A stretch of 64,000 nt of DNA from Rubrivivax sp. Lineage in GTDB: Bacteria; Pseudomonadota; Gammaproteobacteria; Burkholderiales; Burkholderiaceae_C. Under the pieces are notes generated by a model that had not been told where the DNA came from, made no database searches, and worked only from the letters and a program-made list of their open reading frames with translations. Position 1 is the stretch's first letter, and every line of letters begins with the position of its first letter. The stretch spans positions 1 through 64,000 of the forward strand of contig JAIXRN010000032.1 of NCBI GenBank assembly GCA_027485165.1. The letters are read 5' to 3'. Shown here one piece after another: positions 60,143-64,000 of this stretch. The position numbers and the translations under genes are program-made.

Positions 60143-61318
60143 TCAGGGCGGCTGCCCGATCACCCACTTGAGCGTGGCCCGCAACAGCGCTTCGCGCGGG
60201 TAAGCGCGCCCCGAACCGAGGCTTCGCACCAGGGCGCTGGGGTGCCGGTCGCGCGGCAGCGCCAGGTCCCAGTGGTCGCTGCGCGCGGCGGCCAGCAGCG
60301 TGCTGCCAGGCAGTACGGCGTCGCTGGCCAGCAGCTGGCCATCGTTGCGCGGGTCAGCACGGGCCAGCCAGGCGTGGCTGGCCCTCAGGGGCAGTGCCAT
60401 GCCGGCCGCCTCGGCGTAGGCCACGATCGAGAAGTAAGCCGGCCCCGGCACGGGCGGATGGCCAGCCAGCCAGCGCAGGCGTTCACGCCGTGTGATGCTG
60501 GCCAGTTCCTGCCCGTCGGAAGCCGTGCAGCCGAAGGCCGCGACACGGGGCGACAAGGCGTCGTAAAGCGGCTGGAAATGGTCCGCCAGCGGCGTGCCCA
60601 GCACCGCGCCCGCCACCGAGACCAGGGCCGCCACGCGATGGCCAGGCCTGCTGGCCCGTGGCCCTTCCTGGTGATCCTGGTGCTCCTGGTGCTCCTTATG
60701 CAGAAGCGCGAGCGCTTGCTGGGCGTCTGGCACGCCCTTGGAATACGCCACCAGCACGATGCGGTCGACGCCGGGTGCCGCGGCCACTTCGCGGATGGCT
60801 GCGGCCAGGCGAGTGCCGTTGTGTTCCACCGATTGCCGGCCCGGCAGGCGCACCAGCCGCAGGCTGTGCAGACCCAGGTCGGCATAGCCTGCGTAAGCCT
60901 GCACGGCCTGGACCTCGGGCGCCCGCATCAGCCCGTCGCCGAAGGGCACCGACTGGTCATCGACACAGTCGCCGAACAGCCCCGGCACCACGAGCACGGC
61001 CGTGCCCGCACGGCGGGCAGCAAAGCCCTGGTCGATGGCCTGGATGGCCGCGGCTGTGGCACTGGGTGCAGCCGCCGTGACAGCAAGCTGGGCTGGCAGG
61101 TGCAGCCAGCTGTCGACGGCCAGGTCGCCATGGGCTGCTGTCTTCAGCTCACGCTCGAACAGACTGGCAAAGCCAGCCCGCTCGTCGCGCACGCCCGCCT
61201 GCGACAAGGGCAGCTGGGCCGTCAAAGGCGCGTCTGGCTGGTAGGGCAGCAGCGGCGGTGCGGCGCAAGCCGCCAGCAAGACGGCCGCGGGCATGGCTAC
61301 CAGCCCGCGCCAGGCCAC
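60143..61318 (-). CDS. putative lipoprotein of the alpha/beta-hydrolase fold
   Basis: This protein of 391 residues has a short signal peptide with a lipobox (VLLAACAAP, C18 as lipidation site). The nucleophile elbow of an alpha/beta hydrolase can be read as VLVAYSKGVPD with S193; the first Gly of GxSxG is Ala. A later SDHWDLALP could supply the catalytic His. VLVVPGLFGDC near residue 108 fits the oxyanion strand. An odd His/Glu/Gln repeat (HKEHQEHQDHQEG) sits near 208-220, encoded by near-repeated 9-base units. The start is GTG 61318, 3 bases after the stop of the upstream gene. No close named family was recognised. Confidence 0.65.
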   Translation of the reverse strand: MAWRGLVAMPAAVLLAACAAPPLLPYQPDAPLTAQLPLSQAGVRDERAGFASLFERELKTAAHGDLAVDSWLHLPAQLAVTAAAPSATAAAIQAIDQGFAARRAGTAVLVVPGLFGDCVDDQSVPFGDGLMRAPEVQAVQAYAGYADLGLHSLRLVRLPGRQSVEHNGTRLAAAIREVAAAPGVDRIVLVAYSKGVPDAQQALALLHKEHQEHQDHQEGPRASRPGHRVAALVSVAGAVLGTPLADHFQPLYDALSPRVAAFGCTASDGQELASITRRERLRWLAGHPPVPGPAYFSIVAYAEAAGMALPLRASHAWLARADPRNDGQLLASDAVLPGSTLLAAARSDHWDLALPRDRHPSALVRSLGSGRAYPREALLRATLKWVIGQPP

Positions 61319-61321
61319 GGC

Positions 61322-61729
61322 TTACTTGGACTTGGCGTTCGCAGCCGCCTTGTCGTAGGCAGCCTGCAGGTCCTGGTAAGCCTTGGAGAAGCCGGCCTTG
61401 GTCGCGTCCCAGGTGTTGGCAGCAGACTTCTCCAGCTTGGCCAGTTCTTCCGCAGCCGCCTTGCGCTTGGCCTGCAGGTCCTTCATGTTTTCCTCGTGAG
61501 CCTTCTTCACATCGGCGTTGGACTTCGCGACGTCCTTCTTCAGCTCCTCGATCTTCTTGTCGATGGCGGCGACGAGCTTGCTGCCTTCGGCCACGGCTTC
61601 CTTCTTGTTCTCGTGCTTGGCCGACTGCACCTTTTCCGTGGCGCCAGCGTGCGTGGCCAGGGCCAGTGCAGACACCAGGGCCAGTGCGGCCCAGCGGGCG
61701 GGGGACGCGGCGGTGAACAGCTTCTTCAT
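61322..61729 (-). CDS. secreted alpha-helical coiled-coil protein
   Basis: This 135-residue protein has an N-terminal signal (MKKLFTAASPARWAALALVS, with cleavage probably after ALATHAGA) and a mature part that is Lys/Glu/Ala-rich and predicted to be a long helix. It resembles the sll1863-type stress-response and apolipophorin-like helical proteins, but the match is only general. A clear AAGGAAGATC ribosome site precedes ATG 61729. It is tightly followed by the lipoprotein hydrolase gene. Function is unknown; a periplasmic lipid-binding or structural role is possible. Confidence 0.7.
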   Translation of the reverse strand: MKKLFTAASPARWAALALVSALALATHAGATEKVQSAKHENKKEAVAEGSKLVAAIDKKIEELKKDVAKSNADVKKAHEENMKDLQAKRKAAAEELAKLEKSAANTWDATKAGFSKAYQDLQAAYDKAAANAKSK

Positions 61730-61824
61730 GGGATCTTCCTTTTGCGGGTGAATGCGTCTCGTGACGCGGTGGGGGAACTCAGGGCGAGGGTGCAGGGTGC
61801 GGGTTGCGGCCAATGCATGCGCGG

Positions 61825-63684
61825 TCATTCCATGCCCACGCTGGCTTCGACGCGGAAGAACTGTTCAGCGCGGCGCTTGGCTTCACTGCGGTCGTTGTTG
61901 CGCGCCTCGTCGGTCTGGTCGAAGTCGATCTTGGCCGCCTGCACGGCGCGGCAGGTCATGTAGGCGCCGGCTTCCGGCGCGCGCAGCTCGTCCAGGTGCT
62001 CGTCCATCACGGCCACCAATTGCGCCTTGCGCCGGAACAGGTCCACCTGGGCCTTGAAGCCCTGCGCCTGCTCGGCTTTCAGGGCCTTCACGCAGCCCAG
62101 GAAATCGGCCGGGCCGCACCACGCCGGCAGCCGCACTTCGTGCAGGCGGTGCGCCTGCGGCTGCAGGTGCGCGCCGACCTGCGCGATCGCGTCCAGCAGT
62201 TCGTCCTGGTAAGACTGAGCGTGCACGTAGAGCGGCAGTTCGCAGTCCGCGCACACCGGCCCCAGGCCCGACCACACCCATTCGATCAGGCTGCCGCGCG
62301 ACTGGCGCTGGCGCATCACGAGTTCACGGTCAAAGCTCAGGAACGACGGCGGCACAGGCCCGATCTGGGCACAGGCCTGCGCCTCCCAGGCCGCCAGCAG
62401 GTCGGCGTCGCTGTCGATGCGCCGTTCGGTACCGGGCAGCAGCTGGCCGCGCACCAGCAGCCGGCGGGCCTGTTCGTCGTAGGCAAAGCTGATGCGGCGG
62501 TAGGCCACGGGCCAGTCCGACAGCGAACTGACGTTCAGCTCCAGCAGCGGCCGCCGGTCCAGCGCACGGTGCTCGGCCCAGAAACCGCGGTGCGTGTGCG
62601 CCGACAGGTACACCAGCGGGTGCGGCACGTTGGACATCAGGCTGCGCAGCAGGATGCGCGTGGGCAGGCCCAGCGAAGCCCAGTGGTGATGGCCGGCGAA
62701 GACCACGATGTCGCCGCGCCGCGCGGCGTCCAGCACCCAGGGGCGCACGGCAGCGATCTGGTCCGGGTGCACATGGCCCATGCTGCCTGGGCTGCGGCCC
62801 ATCAGCGTGTCCCAGGTGCCCACCAGGGCACCGGCCTGGTTGGTGTCGAGCGCCACGATGTAGACGTCGCGCGTGGCCCCCGCGGCGCGCGGCAGCTTCA
62901 GGCGCTGCGCGATGAAGGAATCGGCATAGCGGTAGCCGTCCAGCATCTGCGCTTCGACCGCCGAAACGAAGCCCTGCGGGTCGGGGTTACGCCAGGTCAG
63001 CCGGTGTTCGCCCTGGTCGGGCGGCGGCTGCAGGCCCGGCACCAGCTGCGGCAGGCTGGCGTACTGGCTGACGTAAAAGTGGATGAAGTCGCGCTTGCTG
63101 AACGCTTCGCGCGCCGTCTTGTGGCGCGGGTTGTCGGGCGCAGCGCCGCGGCGGCAGGCCTGGTTCCAGCGCTGGGCGTCGGTGTCGAGCACGGCGTCCA
63201 GGATGCGGTAGCCGTAGATGCCGAACATCAGCCCGTCGTGGTTGCCCGGCAGGATGGCACCGGGGCTGCCCGCGTCGCGGAAGATCTTCGCCATGCGCTG
63301 GGCTTCGGACCGGCAGGACAGGTCCATCACATCGCCCAGGTGGATGAAGGGCTCGTGGCGATGCTGCTGCAGCACCCACTGCAGCACCCGGCGGCCGAAC
63401 AGCGGCTGTTCAGGCGGGCGCTGCGCCACTTCGACATAGGCGTCGACCGCGCTGTCGTTGTCGTGCATCGGAAAGCCGGTCGGCTCGTGCTCCTGCGTGT
63501 CGCCCATCGCGATGAAGGGCAGGGTCAGGTCGACATAGCGGCCGGGCGGGTCGGCCGCGGGCCCGGGCTGCGGCACGAAGCTGGCACAGCCAGCGACAGC
63601 CACCGCACAGGCGACCGCCGCCAGCCACAGGCCCAGGCGCTTCAAGCAGAGCGGCAGCGGGGGCGGGCAGGAAAGGCGTGGCAT
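61825..63684 (-). CDS. lipoprotein metallophosphoesterase
   Basis: This 619-residue protein has a lipobox (AVAGCAS, C33) and a calcineurin-like phosphoesterase domain. The metal motifs are visible: GDTQ (D62; the usual His of D-x-H is Gln), HLGDVMD (D118, D121), GNHDG (N148, H149), AGHHH near 317 and SAHTH near 347. From about residue 390 comes a large extra region with several Cys residues and no recognised domain. It likely acts at the cell envelope on a phosphodiester or phosphomonoester. The gene starts 9 bases after the upstream phospholipase-D gene stop. Confidence 0.8.
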   Translation of the reverse strand: MPRLSCPPPLPLCLKRLGLWLAAVACAVAVAGCASFVPQPGPAADPPGRYVDLTLPFIAMGDTQEHEPTGFPMHDNDSAVDAYVEVAQRPPEQPLFGRRVLQWVLQQHRHEPFIHLGDVMDLSCRSEAQRMAKIFRDAGSPGAILPGNHDGLMFGIYGYRILDAVLDTDAQRWNQACRRGAAPDNPRHKTAREAFSKRDFIHFYVSQYASLPQLVPGLQPPPDQGEHRLTWRNPDPQGFVSAVEAQMLDGYRYADSFIAQRLKLPRAAGATRDVYIVALDTNQAGALVGTWDTLMGRSPGSMGHVHPDQIAAVRPWVLDAARRGDIVVFAGHHHWASLGLPTRILLRSLMSNVPHPLVYLSAHTHRGFWAEHRALDRRPLLELNVSSLSDWPVAYRRISFAYDEQARRLLVRGQLLPGTERRIDSDADLLAAWEAQACAQIGPVPPSFLSFDRELVMRQRQSRGSLIEWVWSGLGPVCADCELPLYVHAQSYQDELLDAIAQVGAHLQPQAHRLHEVRLPAWCGPADFLGCVKALKAEQAQGFKAQVDLFRRKAQLVAVMDEHLDELRAPEAGAYMTCRAVQAAKIDFDQTDEARNNDRSEAKRRAEQFFRVEASVGME

Positions 63685-63693
63685 GCAGGGTGT

Positions 63694-64000
63694 TCAGTAA
63701 AGCTGGGGCGGGAACAGCTTGAAGACCAGGTTCTCGATGCGCTGGCTCAGGCTGCGCGCGGGCTGGCGCGCCAGGGTGCCGGCGTCGCTGACCCATTGCA
63801 CGCGGCCCGTGGCGTCCAGCCGCAGCTGCCAGCTGTTAGCCCCGGTCATGTCGCGTTCCATGGCCTGGGCCAGGCTCGCGGCCAGGGCTGTGCTGTCGAT
63901 GACGATGCCCATCTCGGCATTGATGACCTCGGACCGCGGGTCCAGGTTCATGGACCCGACGAAGCTGCGTTCGCGGTCGATCACCATCGCCTTGGTGTGC
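63694..64000 (-). CDS. phospholipase D/cardiolipin synthase C-like protein, 3' part
   Basis: This is the C-terminal 102 codons of a phospholipase D-superfamily protein; the start lies beyond the right edge. The second HKD motif is just inside the window as HTKAMVID, followed by FVGSMNLDPRSEVINAEMGIVID. Together with the ending LVFKLFPPQLY this resembles ClsC (YmdC) cardiolipin synthases rather than nucleases. It is the first visible gene of a minus-strand run of four envelope genes. Confidence 0.85.
   Translation of the reverse strand, partial: HTKAMVIDRERSFVGSMNLDPRSEVINAEMGIVIDSTALAASLAQAMERDMTGANSWQLRLDATGRVQWVSDAGTLARQPARSLSQRIENLVFKLFPPQLY

Overview
This 64 kb window is a stretch of ordinary chromosome from a high-GC betaproteobacterium. 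It is most likely a Burkholderiales member of the Comamonadaceae/Rubrivivax/Leptothrix type. The evidence is gene content and order: secG, tRNA-Leu and nuoA-L in a row; zapA followed by 6S RNA and an EVE-domain gene; intracellular PHB depolymerase; DarP divergent from PmbA; and an iscR-S-U-A-hscB-hscA-fdx operon. I see no transposase, integrase, prophage gene or CRISPR array. The exact genus cannot be fixed from the sequence alone. Both ends cut a gene: nuoL at the left and a phospholipase-D/cardiolipin-synthase gene at the right.

Layout. 1-15.3 kb (minus strand): a long co-directional run, read rpsO, pnp, a quinone oxidoreductase, tpiA, secG, tRNA-Leu(GAG), nuoA to nuoL (respiratory complex I). 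The nuo genes are packed with 1-4 base start/stop overlaps, except for a hairpin-rich spacer between nuoI and nuoJ. 15.5-19.1 kb (minus): a PLP aminotransferase, an orphan periplasmic amino-acid-type binding protein and tsaD. 19.3-24.9 kb (minus): the complete ISC iron-sulfur operon, headed by iscR with two IscR-type operators. 24.9-27.6 kb (minus): low-molecular-weight protein tyrosine phosphatase and uvrB, separated by a tandem decamer repeat. 27.7-33.6 kb (mostly plus): aromatic/aspartate aminotransferase, PHB depolymerase behind a palindrome-bearing promoter, a soluble RnfB-like ferredoxin, a diguanylate cyclase (minus), nth, and the zapB-like/zapA pair. 33.7-40 kb: 6S RNA, EVE protein, TauE/SafE permease, a degenerate GGDEF protein (minus), ybiB, a BaiN/HI0933-type flavoprotein, rpsU, a YqeY protein and a rhodanese-like/TIGR01244 protein. 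40-43.6 kb: a TRAP transporter whose binding protein converges on its permeases across a bidirectional terminator. 43.8-52 kb: pmbA, darP, mog, a GGDEF-EAL protein, cysE, trmJ, suhB and an acyl-CoA thioesterase. 52-56 kb: a sigma-54 enhancer-binding protein divergent from a sorbosone/PQQ-type dehydrogenase plus cytochrome c. 56-60.1 kb: zwf, an aldehyde dehydrogenase and rbgA. 60.1-64 kb (minus): four envelope-type genes.

How the parts relate. Complex I and the ISC machinery that builds its clusters dominate the left half. Two regulatory circuits can be read directly from DNA. One is IscR feedback on the isc operon. The other is a sigma-54 circuit: an AcoR-like activator, a near-perfect 12-base inverted repeat about 97 bases upstream of the predicted start, and a -24/-12 promoter in front of the periplasmic dehydrogenase and cytochrome c pair. 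Carbon storage appears as phaZ, whose promoter carries a CTGC-N3-GCAG palindrome over its -35 element. The best candidates for something undescribed are the sigma-54 oxidase module, the four-gene envelope cluster at the right end, and an orphan plus-strand terminator between tsaD and fdx that may end an unannotated small RNA.
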